Part shown: in pieces, positions 34,121-44,624 of the stretch
Numbering within the stretch: the first letter of the stretch is position 1
Layout: every line of letters begins with the position of its first letter
Origin: Pectobacterium carotovorum
GTDB lineage: Bacteria > Pseudomonadota > Gammaproteobacteria > Enterobacterales > Enterobacteriaceae
DNA: 64,000 bases
Direction of reading: 5' to 3'
Assembly: GCA_016415585.1 (NCBI GenBank)
Contig: CP066552.1
Location: 3,286,001 to 3,350,000 of the forward strand
Made by a program: the position numbers and the translations under genes
The notes under the pieces: model-generated
Seen by the model: the letters and a program-made list of their open reading frames with translations, nothing else
Databases searched by the model: none
Told to the model about the DNA's origin: nothing

Positions 34121-35619
34121 GCAAAACAGTCACGAACAAATCATTGATGGTTAGCCTGATGACACTGGCTATTCTCAGCGCAGGTGGCGTGGGCTATCTG
34201 GTTGGCAAACAGCAAACGCCGCACTCGCCTTCTATCGCAGAGCCAGAACGTGCCGTTCTCTATTGGTATGACCCGATGGTGCCGGATAAACGTTTCGACA
34301 AACCGGGGAAATCGCCCTTTATGGATATGGAATTGGTGCCCCGCTACGCCGATGACGTGCAGGAGGACGACGGAGTCATCGTCAGCGCTCGTCAGCAACA
34401 AAATCTCGGCGTTCGCACCACCCGCGCGGAAATGCGCGAACTGACTGACCGCACCACAGGTTATGGCACCGTCGCCCTCAACGAACGCGGTTTACACACG
34501 CTGGTCGCGCCTAGCGGCGGCATTGTCGAGAAACTCACGGTCAATGCGCTGCAACAACAGGTGAAGAAAGGCGAAACGCTAGCCACATTATGGAACCCGA
34601 CCTGGGCGGCGGCACAGCGCGAATATCTGGCGGTACGGCAGTTGGGCGACGACATGCTGACTCAATCAGCCCGCCAACGGCTGGCGCTGTTATTTATGCC
34701 GGAAGCGATTATTCGGCAGGTCGAGCGGAGCGGCAAACCACAGGACAGGATCGCGATTACCGCACCAGAAAACGGCTACGTGAATAAGCTTGAGGTGCGG
34801 CAAGGCATGCAGTTAAGCCCTGCTCAGCCGTTATTCGAGCTTGCCAGTCTGAACCCGGTTTGGGTCGATGTCGATTATCCCGAAGCGCAGGCGGCGCAGC
34901 TAACGATTGGCAGCGACATCAGCGCAACCAGCCGTGCCTGGCCGGACAAAACCTTCCACGGCAAAGTCAGCGAACTGCTACCCATACTGGACAGTACCAC
35001 ACGCACGCTAAAAGCCCGTGTCGTGCTGGATAACCCGCAACAGCAGCTTAAACCCGGCATGTACCTGACCGTGCAGCTTTCTCACGCTCAGGCACAGCCG
35101 CGCCTGGCGATCCCGCAGGAGGCGCTATTGGTCAGCGGTAGCCAAAACCGGGTCTTGCTGAGTGATGGCAACGGCCATTTCACCCCACGCAACGTCACTG
35201 CTGGTGCAACCTTGGGAGATTGGGTCGAAATCATCGATGGACTGAAAGCAGGCGACAACGTAGTCACTTCAGGCCAGTTCCTGATTGATTCCGAAGCCAG
35301 CCTGCGCAGCGCCTTACCGCAGTTTGATGCGGAGACATCGGAAAACCCAGCAACGCCGACTGCCCCCGCGGGCTATCGCACTCAGGGAGTCATCAGAGCG
35401 ATAAACGGCAATCAGGCCACCATCGAACACGAAGCGGTTCCGGCACTCAACTGGTCGCCAATGACGATGGACTTCACGCTGCCATCGTCAGGGCTGCCAC
35501 AGGGAGCCGGGATCGGTAGCACCGTCAGTTTCCAGTTCAGCATGGACGACAGTGGGATTCACGTCCTGCATTTTTTACCCGCTGACGATCCGCATGCTGG
35601 CCACGGAGGTCATCCATGA
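34117..35619 (+). CDS. cusB: Membrane fusion protein CusB with C-terminal CusF-like domain
   Basis: This 500-residue periplasmic adaptor has an N-terminal membrane segment (about 8-28), then a heavy-metal-binding domain (YWYDPMVPD ... [12 protein letters not shown], about 48-77) with Met/His-type ligands, and the barrel-sandwich, helical and beta-barrel domains. The final 82 residues (about 419-500) form an added CusF-like domain containing NWSPMTMDF, the same Trp-Met-Met pattern as the separate CusF, and a His-rich tail. E. coli CusB (407 aa) lacks this fusion. The start overlaps the cusC stop and the end overlaps cusA, giving tight coupling. Confidence 0.92.
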   Translation: MSKTVTNKSLMVSLMTLAILSAGGVGYLVGKQQTPHSPSIAEPERAVLYWYDPMVPDKRFDKPGKSPFMDMELVPRYADDVQEDDGVIVSARQQQNLGVRTTRAEMRELTDRTTGYGTVALNERGLHTLVAPSGGIVEKLTVNALQQQVKKGETLATLWNPTWAAAQREYLAVRQLGDDMLTQSARQRLALLFMPEAIIRQVERSGKPQDRIAITAPENGYVNKLEVRQGMQLSPAQPLFELASLNPVWVDVDYPEAQAAQLTIGSDISATSRAWPDKTFHGKVSELLPILDSTTRTLKARVVLDNPQQQLKPGMYLTVQLSHAQAQPRLAIPQEALLVSGSQNRVLLSDGNGHFTPRNVTAGATLGDWVEIIDGLKAGDNVVTSGQFLIDSEASLRSALPQFDAETSENPATPTAPAGYRTQGVIRAINGNQATIEHEAVPALNWSPMTMDFTLPSSGLPQGAGIGSTVSFQFSMDDSGIHVLHFLPADDPHAGHGGHP

Positions 35620-38600
35620 TTGCCTACATCATTCGCTGGTCGCTCAAAAACCGTCTTCTGGTTTTACTGGCCGCGCTGTTCATGGCGGCGTGGGGCCTGC
35701 TGTCTCTACAAAAAACGCCGCTGGATGCTCTGCCCGATTTATCAGATGTACAGGTCATCATTCGCGTCAGCTATCCGGGGAAAGCGCCGCAGGTGGTGGA
35801 AAATCAGGTGACCTACCCGCTGACGACCACCATGCTTTCCGTGCCGGGTGCCAAAACGGTACGGGGCTTTTCCATGTTCGGCGATGCCTACGTTTATGTG
35901 CTGTTTGAAGATGGAACTGATCCTTACTGGGCACGCTCCCGCGTGCTGGAATATCTCAGTCAGGTGCAATCCAGCCTGCCTGCCGATGCGAAAACCTCGC
36001 TCGGCCCAGATGCCACCGGCGTCGGCTGGATCTACGAATACGCACTGGTCGATCGCAGCGGCAAATACAGTCTGGCCGATCTGCGTGGCTTTCAGGACTG
36101 GTTGCTGAAATATGAACTGAAAACCGTTCCCGATGTAGCAGAAGTCGCCAGCGTGGGCGGTATGGTCAAACAATATCAGATCGTCGTCGACCCAGAACGC
36201 ATGCGAACGCAGGGCATCACCCATCAGCAGATCGTCAGCGCTGTTCAAGCAGCCAATCAGGAAAACGGCGGTTCCGTGCTGGAGTTGGGCGAAGCGGAGT
36301 ACATGGTGCGCACCACCGGTTACCTGAAAACCGCGCAAGATTTCAACCAGGTGGTAATGACTACCCGCAACGGTATTCCTGTGCTGTTGCAGGATGTGGC
36401 GACGCTCAGAGAAGGGCCGGAGATGCGTCGCGGCATCGCAGAACTGAATGGCGAAGGCGAAGTGGCGGGCGGCATCATCGTCCTGCGCTATGGCAAGAAT
36501 GCGCTGAATACGCTGCATGCCGTAAAAGCGCGGTTACAGGAAATACAAAAAAGCCTGCCAGCGGGTGTAGAAATCGTCCCAACCTACGACCGCTCACAGC
36601 TGATTGAACACGCCATCGATACGCTCAGCTTCAAGCTGCTGGAAGAGTTTGTTGTCGTCGCGATCATCTGCGCCCTGTTTCTGTTCCACTTCCGCTCAGC
36701 GCTGGTAGCGATCATCAGCCTGCCGTTGGGGATTCTGGGGGCGTTTATCATCATGCGCTATCAGGGCGTGAACGCGAATATTATGTCGCTGGGCGGTATC
36801 GCGATTGCCATTGGCGCGATGGTGGATGCTGCGATTGTGATGATAGAAAACATGCATAAAGTCATTGAACAGTGGCGGCATGAAAACCCTGGGAAGCAGC
36901 CGCAGAATAACGAGTGGTGGCTGCTAGCAGAACGGGCTGCGGTGGAAGTGGGTCCCGCGCTGTTTTGCAGCTTACTGATCATTACGCTGTCGTTTGTCCC
37001 AGTGTTCTCACTGGAGGCACAGGAAGGCCGCATGTTTTCCCCGCTGGCCTTTACCAAAACCTATGCCATGGCCGTCGCCGCCGGATTAGGGATTACGCTG
37101 GTGCCGGTATTAATGGGATATTTCGTACGCGGCAAGATACCGGACGAACAGGCGAATCCGATTAACCGCTGGCTGATTGCAGCCTATCACCCGGTGTTGC
37201 AAAAGGTGTTGAGCTACCCGAAAACCACGCTGCTGATTTCCGGCCTGCTGCTGCTACTGACGCTCTTTCCGCTCAGCCGTCTTGGGAGCGAATTTATGCC
37301 ACCGCTGGATGAAGGCGATCTGCTGTATATGCCTTCCACCCTGCCCGGCATCTCTGCACGGGAAGCTGGCCGACTGCTGCAACAGACAGACCGGCTGATT
37401 AAAACCGTGCCCGAAGTCGAGTCGGTCTTCGGCAAAGCGGGCCGTGCCGAAACGGCAACCGACCCAGCACCGTTAACCATGCTAGAAAGCACCATTCGGC
37501 TGAAACCGCGCGATCAGTGGCGCGAGGGCATGACCATGGACAAGCTGGTGGCCGAGTTAGATCGTACCGTCAGCCTGCCGGGTATCGCGAACGTGTGGGT
37601 TCCCCCTATCCGTAACCGTCTGGACATGCTGGCCACCGGCATCAAAAGCCCGGTGGGCATTAAGGTTAACGGCAATAATTTGGAAGACATAGAACGTACT
37701 GCTGCACAAATCGAGCAGGTGGTTAAACGGGTTCCGGGCGTGACGTCCGCACTGGCGGAACGGCTAGCGGGCGGGCGCTATATCGATATTGATATCGATC
37801 GTCAGCGCGCCGCACGCTATGGCGTGTCCGTCGAGGAGCTTCAGTCGGTGGTCGCTACGCTCATCGGCGGGCAAAACATCGGCGAAACCATTGAAGGCCG
37901 CCAGCGTTATCCCATCAACATCCGCTACCCGCGTGAATTACGCGATTCGCTACAAAAATTGCGTGACCTGCCCATCGTGACGGCCAACGGCAGCAGAGTG
38001 ACGCTGGCTGAGCTGGCTGATATTCGCGTCAGCGAAGGGCCACCGATGCTGAAAAGTGAAAACAGCCGCCTGTCGGACTGGATTTATGTCGACCTACGTG
38101 GACGCGACCTAAAATCTGCCGTTGAAGACATGCAACAGGCCGTTGCCCAACAGGTCACGCTGCCGGAAGGCGTTTCACTGAGCTGGTCAGGTCAGTTTGA
38201 GTATCTGGAACGCGCCACGGAAAAAATGAAAGTCGTCGTGCCCTTTACGCTGCTGATCATTTTCGTACTGCTGTATGTCACCTTCAACCGCATCAAAGAT
38301 GCGTTGCTGATTATGGCAACGTTACCTTTCGCGCTGATTGGCGGCGTCTGGCTGCTCTATCTCCTTGGCTATAATCTTTCTGTAGCGGGTGCAGTGGGCT
38401 TTATTGCACTGGCGGGCGTGTCGGCGGAATTCGGCGTCATCATGCTGCTGTACCTCAACCATGCAGTAGAGAAACACCATGTGGCAGGTCAGGCGCTATC
38501 ACGCCAGCAATTGATGGATGCCATCCACGAAGGGGCAGTTATGCGCGTACGGCCAAAAATGATGACCGTGGCTACGATTATGGCAGGGCTGCTCCCCATC

Positions 38601-38753
38601 ATGTGGGGGGGCGGCAGCGGATCCGAAATCATGCAGCGGATTGCCGCGCCGATGATAGGCGGGATGGTGAGTGCCCCCCTGCTGTCGATGCTGGTGATTC
38701 CAGCGGTCTACTTGTTATTGCACAAGGGGGATTCCGGTTTGCTGAAACGGTAA
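35616..38753 (+). CDS. cusA: Heavy-metal RND efflux pump CusA
   Basis: This 1045-residue inner-membrane RND transporter of the heavy-metal (HME) class has 12 predicted helices and two large periplasmic loops. The three Cu/Ag-binding methionines of E. coli CusA (M573, M623, M672) are present at about M572 (LLYMPST), M622 (PLTMLES) and M671 (NRLDMLATG). The proton-relay Asp lies in helix 4 ([15 protein letters not shown]). It exports Cu(I)/Ag(I) from the periplasm or cytoplasm with CusB and CusC. It overlaps cusB by 4 bp. No cusRS two-component genes are adjacent, so control must come from elsewhere. Confidence 0.95.
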   Translation: MIAYIIRWSLKNRLLVLLAALFMAAWGLLSLQKTPLDALPDLSDVQVIIRVSYPGKAPQVVENQVTYPLTTTMLSVPGAKTVRGFSMFGDAYVYVLFEDGTDPYWARSRVLEYLSQVQSSLPADAKTSLGPDATGVGWIYEYALVDRSGKYSLADLRGFQDWLLKYELKTVPDVAEVASVGGMVKQYQIVVDPERMRTQGITHQQIVSAVQAANQENGGSVLELGEAEYMVRTTGYLKTAQDFNQVVMTTRNGIPVLLQDVATLREGPEMRRGIAELNGEGEVAGGIIVLRYGKNALNTLHAVKARLQEIQKSLPAGVEIVPTYDRSQLIEHAIDTLSFKLLEEFVVVAIICALFLFHFRSALVAIISLPLGILGAFIIMRYQGVNANIMSLGGIAIAIGAMVDAAIVMIENMHKVIEQWRHENPGKQPQNNEWWLLAERAAVEVGPALFCSLLIITLSFVPVFSLEAQEGRMFSPLAFTKTYAMAVAAGLGITLVPVLMGYFVRGKIPDEQANPINRWLIAAYHPVLQKVLSYPKTTLLISGLLLLLTLFPLSRLGSEFMPPLDEGDLLYMPSTLPGISAREAGRLLQQTDRLIKTVPEVESVFGKAGRAETATDPAPLTMLESTIRLKPRDQWREGMTMDKLVAELDRTVSLPGIANVWVPPIRNRLDMLATGIKSPVGIKVNGNNLEDIERTAAQIEQVVKRVPGVTSALAERLAGGRYIDIDIDRQRAARYGVSVEELQSVVATLIGGQNIGETIEGRQRYPINIRYPRELRDSLQKLRDLPIVTANGSRVTLAELADIRVSEGPPMLKSENSRLSDWIYVDLRGRDLKSAVEDMQQAVAQQVTLPEGVSLSWSGQFEYLERATEKMKVVVPFTLLIIFVLLYVTFNRIKDALLIMATLPFALIGGVWLLYLLGYNLSVAGAVGFIALAGVSAEFGVIMLLYLNHAVEKHHVAGQALSRQQLMDAIHEGAVMRVRPKMMTVATIMAGLLPIMWGGGSGSEIMQRIAAPMIGGMVSAPLLSMLVIPAVYLLLHKGDSGLLKR

Positions 38754-38759
38754 AGCCAG

Positions 38760-38799
38760 AGCGTGATTTTACGCAAACAACCTGCGGATAAATCACGCT
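38760..38799. terminator. Inverted repeat downstream of cusA
   Basis: The 10-bp arms AGCGTGATTT and AAATCACGCT with a 20-nt loop lie 7 bp after the cusA stop. No T-tract is present. It is a possible end point of the efflux operon. Confidence 0.4.
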
Positions 38800-38839
38800 T
38801 GCCATCGACTATCGATTGCCGATAACCGTTCTACACCCC

Positions 38840-38859
38840 TATAATGAAATCAGTTATCA
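38840..38859. promoter_or_regulatory. Possible Fur-like site upstream of gpmA
   Basis: TATAATGAAATCAGTTATCA resembles the GATAAT-type Fur dyad imperfectly and lies about 30 bp before the gpmA start. In E. coli gpmA is reported to be Fur-controlled, which makes the position sensible. The match is weak and the same bases could simply be a -10 region. Confidence 0.3.
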
Positions 38860-38890
38860 CAGAAATCTTAGGATAGGAAGGAGTTTAGCT

Positions 38891-39643
38891 ATGGCTGTAA
38901 CTAAGCTGGTACTGGTAAGACACGGTGAGAGCCAGTGGAACAACGAAAACCGCTTCACAGGCTGGTACGATGTCGATCTATCTGACAAAGGCCGTTCAGA
39001 AGCCAAAGCCGCAGGTCAGCTGCTGAAAGACGAAGGTTTTGCCTTTGATTTCGCGTATACCTCCGTGCTGAAACGTGCCATTCATACACTGTGGAATGTA
39101 CTGGACGAGCTGGATCAAGCCTGGTTGCCAGTTGAGAAATCCTGGAAACTGAATGAGCGCCACTACGGTGCACTGCAAGGTCTGAACAAAGCCGAAACCG
39201 CTGAGAAATACGGTGACGAGCAGGTTAAACAATGGCGTCGTGGTTTTGCGATTACGCCTCCAGAGTTGACGCGTGATGACGAACGTTTCCCAGGTCACGA
39301 CCCGCGTTACGCTGCTCTGAGCGACAAAGAGCTGCCGCTGACTGAAAGCCTAGCGCTGACCATCGAACGTGTTGTGCCTTACTGGAACGAAACCATCCTG
39401 CCGCGCGTCAAAAGCGGTGAGCGTGTGATCGTTGCGGCTCACGGTAACTCACTGCGTGCGCTGGTAAAATACCTGGACAACCTGGGCGAAGACGAAATTC
39501 TGGAACTGAATATCCCAACTGGCGTGCCGTTGGTTTATGAATTCGACGAGAACTTCAAGCCTATCAAACGTTACTACCTGGGCAACGCAGACGAAATCGC
39601 TGCAAAAGCTGCCGCAGTAGCGAATCAGGGTAAAGCGAAATAA
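38891..39643 (+). CDS. gpmA: 2,3-bisphosphoglycerate-dependent phosphoglycerate mutase
   Basis: This 250-residue glycolytic enzyme interconverts 3- and 2-phosphoglycerate. The phospho-histidine motif [10 protein letters not shown] is at about residues 8-17, the second catalytic His lies in [11 protein letters not shown] (about 182-192), and Glu and Arg residues are in [14 protein letters not shown]. The ATG at 38891 follows AGGAAGGAG. The position next to galM (here beyond the cus insertion) and before aroG follows the E. coli order. The gene ends before a strong hairpin and the CRISPR array. Confidence 0.96.
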   Translation: MAVTKLVLVRHGESQWNNENRFTGWYDVDLSDKGRSEAKAAGQLLKDEGFAFDFAYTSVLKRAIHTLWNVLDELDQAWLPVEKSWKLNERHYGALQGLNKAETAEKYGDEQVKQWRRGFAITPPELTRDDERFPGHDPRYAALSDKELPLTESLALTIERVVPYWNETILPRVKSGERVIVAAHGNSLRALVKYLDNLGEDEILELNIPTGVPLVYEFDENFKPIKRYYLGNADEIAAKAAAVANQGKAK

Positions 39644-39663
39644 TTTTCCCCTGAATGAGAAAA

Positions 39664-39701
39664 ACCCGGCCATTACTGGCGGTCTATAGTAATGGCCGGG
39701 T
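39664..39701. terminator. Strong hairpin after gpmA
   Basis: The 14-bp perfect stem ACCCGGCCATTACT / AGTAATGGCCGGGT with a 10-nt loop lies 20 bp after the gpmA stop. The T-tract (TTTTTCTC) is on the minus-strand side, so it could stop transcripts from the right (for example read-through of the CRISPR array) as well as gpmA. Bases 39702-39951 contain only a short open frame (39758-39946) without a Shine-Dalgarno. Confidence 0.7.
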
Positions 39702-39951
39702 AAAAAACAGGCATAGCGTTATACCATCTACTCTCGACGCTAACGCGGCTTTAACGCATGACGCATCGCTCACTTACCTGTATCGAACAATACCTTTCTG
39801 AAACTGCACCGGTAAAAGACAAAATAAAACGCATCAACCACCTGCTGAGTAAATACCTTTCTACACCGTGGTGCACCCACTACTTTCAGACTATTACAGA
39901 ATTCCTCGCTCACCCCGGGCGTAATACTGTTAGCTGGAGTGGGTAACCACA

Positions 39952-41079
39952 CGGTTTATCCCCGCGTGTGCGGGGAACACCAGCGCCGGGGGTGTGAAAT
40001 GGCATTAAGTAACGGTTTATCCCCGCGTGTGCGGGGAACACGTCGAGAAAGATGCGAGTGCCATCCAAGCCACCGGTTTATCCCCGCGTGTGCGGGGAAC
40101 ACTAGGTGTCGTATCGACAAGTATGTCGAGATCGCGGTTTATCCCCGCGTGTGCGGGGAACACGATAAATTCCACGCTGGCCGCATCGGCGGTGCCGGTT
40201 TATCCCCGCGTGTGCGGGGAACACATCACCTCCATCTGGATTTAAGCCATGCCAACCGGTTTATCCCCGCGTGTGCGGGGAACACACGGGGGCGGTTTTC
40301 GTTTGCTACTGGGACGACGGTTTATCCCCGCGTGTGCGGGGAACACGTGCCGTTCAGCCATCGTTTTTCTCCTGCATACGGTTTATCCCCGCGTGTGCGG
40401 GGAACACGCCGGAATCAGCACCGCGCATGGTCGATAGTTCGGTTTATCCCCGCGTGTGCGGGGAACACCTAATATTATCGCGCTCATGGTTTACTGTAGC
40501 CGGTTTATCCCCGCGTGTGCGGGGAACACTGGCAGGAGCAGCGCCGCAAAAACCGCGAGTTCGGTTTATCCCCGCGTGTGCGGGGAACACTGAGTAAGTC
40601 ATTAACCGAGCTGAAAGAACAGCGGTTTATCCCCGCGTGTGCGGGGAACACCGTGGTGGCCGCTGTCAGTGGGCGAACAGGTGCGGTTTATCCCCGCGTG
40701 TGCGGGGAACACTCTGGCGTGAGCTGCGCAAACTGGCGAACCAGCGGTTTATCCCCGCGTGTGCGGGGAACACTAAAGAAGAAGAGTACGAAGAAATAAG
40801 TAAATTCGGTTTATCCCCGCGTGTGCGGGGAACACTGCGCACGCCACGGCAGGCGGTCAGGGCTATCCGGTTTATCCCCGCGTGTGCGGGGAACACTTTC
40901 CAGCCGCTCTATGTCTTTTTTCACACCGCGGTTTATCCCCGCGTGTGCGGGGAACACAAGAATTGCTTTCGTTATTCACTGATCGTGTGCGGTTTATCCC
41001 CGCGTGTGCGGGGAACACATGTAATCCTGTTTAATAAAGCTAATCTATCCCGGTTTATCCCCGCGTGTGCGGGGAACAC
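39952..41079 (-). CRISPR. Type I-E CRISPR array, 19 repeats and 18 spacers
   Basis: Nineteen identical 29-bp repeats start at 39952 and recur every 61 bp. The only exception is the repeat at 40807, which follows a 33-nt spacer. Each repeat contains the stem CCCCGC-GTGT-GCGGGG flanked by CGGTTTAT and AACAC. The minus-strand form ending in ATAAACCG matches the type I-E crRNA 5' handle, so the array is transcribed on the minus strand from an A/T-rich leader to its right. Even the leader-distal repeat is intact. The other spacers are 32 nt. No cas genes occur within the window; the effector must be encoded elsewhere or be absent. Confidence 0.98.
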
Positions 41080-41210
41080 TCTAAATATAGAGATTTGTTT
41101 TATAACACTTTTTTCAGTGTAAAGAATCCCACCGATTTTCCAACACCGCTATATATTTATAACCAGTTGATTATAAAGAGATAAAAAAGAGACAATGCGC
41201 TTCCCATTCT
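41080..41210 (-). promoter_or_regulatory. CRISPR leader
   Basis: The A/T-rich stretch directly next to the newest repeat (41051-41079) on the side predicted by repeat orientation includes TATATATTTATAA and GATTATAAAGAGATAAAAAA. A leader carries the promoter for pre-crRNA and the signals for spacer acquisition. The limits are approximate. Confidence 0.7.
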
Positions 41211-41357
41211 ATTCTACCGAACTGCTATGATTTTCATTTAGGATTCAATAGGCTGAAAGCTAGCGTGGTGCGTGTTCTGTTAAAATGATACTTAAGACTG
41301 TATAGGCTAGGTTGATACGGTGAAAGCACGCGATGCGCTCCCCATATCTGATATTAG

Positions 41358-41383
41358 CGGGGAATATCCTGAGACATTCCCCG
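41358..41383. other. Hairpin between CRISPR leader and aroG
   Basis: CGGGGAAT / ATTCCCCG with a 10-nt loop and no T-tract. Apart from this and the module at 41438-41523, I see no gene in 41211-41530. Confidence 0.4.
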
Positions 41384-41437
41384 TTGAGCAGAACCTGAAA
41401 AAGTAGGGTTTTGATTTATTAGCACCGAGTTTGTAGC

Positions 41438-41523
41438 GGTTCTTCCTCCCTTAGAACCGTCGCAAGCGACATTGAAAAACGTTCCCTACGTTTTTTATGA
41501 CGTGCCAGTTAGTTAGCACGTCA
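41438..41523. repeat. Three-hairpin module at the 3' end of aroG
   Basis: There are consecutive stems GGTTCT/AGAACC (41438-41458), GTCGC/GCGAC (41459-41470) and AAAAACGT/ACGTTTTT (41475-41495), then a further inverted repeat TGACGTGC/GCACGTCA (41498-41523). Read on the minus strand, 41459-41495 is nearly identical to part of the insert at 30351-30388 in the galE-galM gap. The block begins 8 bp past the aroG stop, so it probably forms the end of the aroG mRNA. Confidence 0.7.
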
Positions 41524-41530
41524 CTCAGCG

Positions 41531-42586
41531 TTACTTGCTACGACGTTCACGTACAGCAGATGCTAACTGGCGCAACAGAGATTCTGTGTCTTCCCAGCCA
41601 ACACAAGCATCGGTCACGCTACGACCATAAACCAGTGGCTCACCGCTTTCCAGATTCTGGTTGCCTTCGACCAGATGGCTTTCCACCATCACGCCCATAA
41701 TCGCTTTCTCGCCCTGCGCGATCTGCCCGCAGACGTCAGTACAGACATCCATCTGCTTTTTGAACTGCTTGCTGCTGTTCGCATGGCTGAAATCGATCAT
41801 GACCTGCGGTGTCAGGCCCGCTTTTTCCAGACCAATTTTCACGTCTTTCACGTGCTCAGCGCTGTAGTTCGGCGTTTTACCACCGCGCAGAATGATGTGA
41901 CAATCGTTGTTACCGCTGGTGTTCACGATAGCAGAATGGCCCCATTTGGTCACAGACAGGAAGCAGTGTGGTGCGCTGGCGGCGTTGATCGCATCAATCG
42001 CGACCTTGATCGTACCATCGGTACCGTTTTTAAAACCGACAGGGCATGACAGGCCAGATGCCAATTCACGGTGTACCTGAGATTCTGTCGTACGTGCGCC
42101 GATAGCGCCCCAGCTCATCAGATCCGCCATATATTGCGGAGTGATCATATCCAGAAACTCACCCGCAGCCGGCAAACCGATGTCGTTAATTTCCAGCAGC
42201 AGTTGGCGTGCAATGCGCAGGCCGTCATTGATCTGGAAGCTATTGTCCATGTGCGGATCGTTGATCAGCCCTTTCCAGCCAATCGTGGTGCGTGGTTTTT
42301 CAAAGTAAACCCGCATAACCACTTCCAGATCGTCGCTCAGCTCGTTACGCAGCGTCAGCAGACGCGTGGCATACTCTTTTGCTGCTTTCGTGTCGTGGAT
42401 CGAGCAAGGCCCAATGACCACCAGCAGGCGGTCATCATTGCCGTTAAGAATTTTATGGATGGCAGTACGCGCGAACGATACCGTTTCCGCGGCCTTCTCC
42501 GTGGCTGGAAACTTTTCTAGCAAAGCAACCGGCGGCAAAAGTTCATTAATCTCTTTAATTCTTAAATCATCATTTTGGTAATTCAT
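41531..42586 (-). CDS. aroG: 3-deoxy-7-phosphoheptulonate synthase (DAHP synthase, AroG type)
   Basis: This 351-residue class I DAHP synthase catalyses the first step of aromatic amino acid synthesis (phosphoenolpyruvate plus erythrose 4-phosphate). It carries VVIGPCSIHD (metal Cys), KPRTTIGWKGLINDPHMD, GARTTESQVHRELASGL and IDFSHANSSKQ (metal His). It is closest to the phenylalanine-sensitive AroG isozyme (E. coli 350 aa). The ATG at 42584-42586 (MNYQNDDLRI) fits the family; a start four codons earlier is possible. It is divergent from zitB. No convincing TyrR box was found in the short upstream region. Confidence 0.95.
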   Translation of the reverse strand: MNYQNDDLRIKEINELLPPVALLEKFPATEKAAETVSFARTAIHKILNGNDDRLLVVIGPCSIHDTKAAKEYATRLLTLRNELSDDLEVVMRVYFEKPRTTIGWKGLINDPHMDNSFQINDGLRIARQLLLEINDIGLPAAGEFLDMITPQYMADLMSWGAIGARTTESQVHRELASGLSCPVGFKNGTDGTIKVAIDAINAASAPHCFLSVTKWGHSAIVNTSGNNDCHIILRGGKTPNYSAEHVKDVKIGLEKAGLTPQVMIDFSHANSSKQFKKQMDVCTDVCGQIAQGEKAIMGVMVESHLVEGNQNLESGEPLVYGRSVTDACVGWEDTESLLRQLASAVRERRSK

Positions 42587-42882
42587 AAATAAATCCATCG
42601 GTTCCGAAACGGTATGTTAGCCCCATCCAATACGCGCCATCCCGCCTATACGGGTCGCCTGAGAAACGGGATGTTTCATATTGAAGATTGATTATTATAT
42701 GTCAAGCTGGTGTTGTCAGAGCGCTGAAATCAGCGGGATTTACGCGATCAAATGCTCTCAGATGCCGCATCCGTCCTATTTTCGCCAGAAAATAGCTCAA
42801 CTGACAGATCGGATGAATGACAGAATAGGTTTTCTCTGTGGGTTTCAGTAAAGTGGGATAAAACCGCAACTCAGGGTGATCT

Positions 42883-43833
42883 ATGGCACATAACCACAGC
42901 CACACAGAATCAGGCAACAGTAAACGTCTGCTGGCCGCGTTTATCATTACCGCCACGTTTATGGTGGCAGAAGTCATTGGCGGCCTGCTGTCCGGCTCAC
43001 TTGCCCTGCTGGCGGATGCTGGCCATATGTTGACGGACGCCGCCGCGCTGTTTGTCGCGCTTGTTGCCGTACGTTTCGCACAGCGTAAGCCCAATGCTCG
43101 CCATACCTTTGGCTATTTGCGGCTCACTACCCTCGCCGCCTTTGTGAACGCGCTGACGCTGATGCTGATTACCGCCTTCATCTTCTGGGAAGCCATCCAG
43201 CGCTTCTATGATCCCCAGCCCGTCGCTGGCGTCCCTATGCTGCTTGTCGCCGTTGCCGGGTTGGTGGCAAATATCGTGGCATTTTGGCTGTTACACCACG
43301 GCAGCGAAGAGAAAAATATTAACGTCCGCGCAGCGGCCCTGCATGTGCTGGGCGATCTGCTCGGATCCGTTGGCGCGATTGCCGCCGCCATTATCATTCT
43401 TTATACCAACTGGACACCTATCGACCCGATTCTCTCTATTTTGGTGTCGTGTCTGGTGCTGCGCAGTGCATGGGCGCTATTGAAAGAGAGCATTCACGAG
43501 TTGCTGGAAGGTACGCCGAGCCAGCTCAGCGTTGAGGTTCTACAGAAAGATTTGACGCTGAATATTCCCGAGGTCAGGAACATTCACCATGTGCATTTAT
43601 GGCAGGTGGGCGAGAAACCGATGATGACGCTGCATGCACAGGTGGTTCCGCCTCACGATCACGATGCGCTGTTAAGACGTATTCAGGAATATTTACTGAA
43701 GCATTACCAGATTGAACACGCGACGGTTCAGATGGAATATCAACGCTGTGATGATGACCACTGCGCTTTCCACCATCAGGAAAGCCATCATCATGAAAGC
43801 CATGATGCAGAAGGCCACCACCACAAGCATTAA
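42883..43833 (+). CDS. zitB: Zinc exporter ZitB (cation diffusion facilitator)
   Basis: This 316-residue CDF transporter has six predicted helices. The zinc-site pattern is in [16 protein letters not shown] (helix 2) and [13 protein letters not shown] (helix 5), with a cytoplasmic C-terminal domain and His-rich ends ([23 protein letters not shown]). It exports Zn(II) in exchange for protons. It occupies the same position after aroG as in E. coli. It converges with pnuC, leaving only 7 bp between stops. Confidence 0.94.
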   Translation: MAHNHSHTESGNSKRLLAAFIITATFMVAEVIGGLLSGSLALLADAGHMLTDAAALFVALVAVRFAQRKPNARHTFGYLRLTTLAAFVNALTLMLITAFIFWEAIQRFYDPQPVAGVPMLLVAVAGLVANIVAFWLLHHGSEEKNINVRAAALHVLGDLLGSVGAIAAAIIILYTNWTPIDPILSILVSCLVLRSAWALLKESIHELLEGTPSQLSVEVLQKDLTLNIPEVRNIHHVHLWQVGEKPMMTLHAQVVPPHDHDALLRRIQEYLLKHYQIEHATVQMEYQRCDDDHCAFHHQESHHHESHDAEGHHHKH

Positions 43834-43840
43834 ATTTGGA

Positions 43841-44566
43841 TTACGCGCCGTGTGAAACCGCGCTGACGCGGTTTTCCTGTGCGCTCTTAATCCACAGCCA
43901 GGAGCCGTTCAGGGCAATCAGCGTCAGGATCGCGTACTCTACCGCCATCGCATACACGCCCTGATAAGCAAAAATCACCACGCTTATCACATCAATCACC
44001 ACCCACAGCAGCCAGTTCTCGACGTATTTGCGCGTCATCAGGATCATCGCCACAATCGACAGCACCATCATGGTGGAATCCCAGAATGGGAACGCATCCG
44101 GCTGAAGGTTCGGCATCTGCACAGACAACCCTAGCCCCTGCATACCGGAAACGGCAATACGCGTCAGCACAGCAAACACTGCGTCAATGTAGAACGTCAT
44201 CAAGCCAATCGCGACAACGCACGCCACCGACCAGCCAATGAGTTTCTGCACCGGTAACCAGCGGATGCGCAACTCCACTTCCTGCGAATCTGTCTTGCGC
44301 GTCCAGGCATACCAGCCATAAATGTTGGCGGCAAAAAAGAATATTTGCAGCAACAGGCTGGCGTAAAGCTGAATCTGGAAAAAGATCACGGCAAATAGCG
44401 TGACGTTAATCAACCCAAACAGATAGTTGATGGTCTTTTCCTGACTCGCGAACCAGATACACAACAGGCCAAACAGCGTGCCAATCGCCTCAATCCAGGA
44501 AAGATCGTATCCCCCTTCCCCCAAAGGGATATGAATTAACATATTGCTGGTACTCAAAAAATCCAT
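43841..44566 (-). CDS. pnuC: Nicotinamide riboside transporter PnuC
   Basis: This 241-residue inner-membrane protein has about seven helices and PnuC-family signatures: FGLINVTLFAVIFFQIQLYA, NIYGWYAWTRK and the substrate-site region MTRKYVENWLLWVVIDVISV. It facilitates uptake of nicotinamide riboside for NAD synthesis. The ATG at 44564-44566 follows GGTGATGAG; six extra upstream codons are rejected. It is 58 bp downstream of nadA on the same strand, forming the nadA-pnuC operon known in enterobacteria. Confidence 0.94.
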   Translation of the reverse strand: MDFLSTSNMLIHIPLGEGGYDLSWIEAIGTLFGLLCIWFASQEKTINYLFGLINVTLFAVIFFQIQLYASLLLQIFFFAANIYGWYAWTRKTDSQEVELRIRWLPVQKLIGWSVACVVAIGLMTFYIDAVFAVLTRIAVSGMQGLGLSVQMPNLQPDAFPFWDSTMMVLSIVAMILMTRKYVENWLLWVVIDVISVVIFAYQGVYAMAVEYAILTLIALNGSWLWIKSAQENRVSAVSHGA

Positions 44567-44624
44567 CTCATCACCCTGTCTCAATTATTGTAAGAAATTT
44601 CTATTAAGATGCCCTGGATCTCCG

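Noticed and set aside
39758..39946. 62-codon open frame just left of the CRISPR array
   Set aside because: No Shine-Dalgarno, no recognised similarity, and it ends 5 bp before the first repeat; probably chance.
39939..41122. Open frames rich in PRVCGEH and FIPACAGNT repeats
   Set aside because: They are translations of the CRISPR repeats in three frames and not genes.
41498..41523. TGACGTGC/GCACGTCA inverted repeat as a classical aroG terminator
   Set aside because: On the aroG strand it is followed by an A-run rather than a T-run, so it does not qualify as a canonical terminator and is listed as part of the hairpin module.
42598..42598. Alternative aroG start four codons upstream (MDLFM)
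   Set aside because: The AroG family N-terminus is MNYQNDDLRI, reached from the ATG at 42586; the upstream start cannot be excluded but is less supported.
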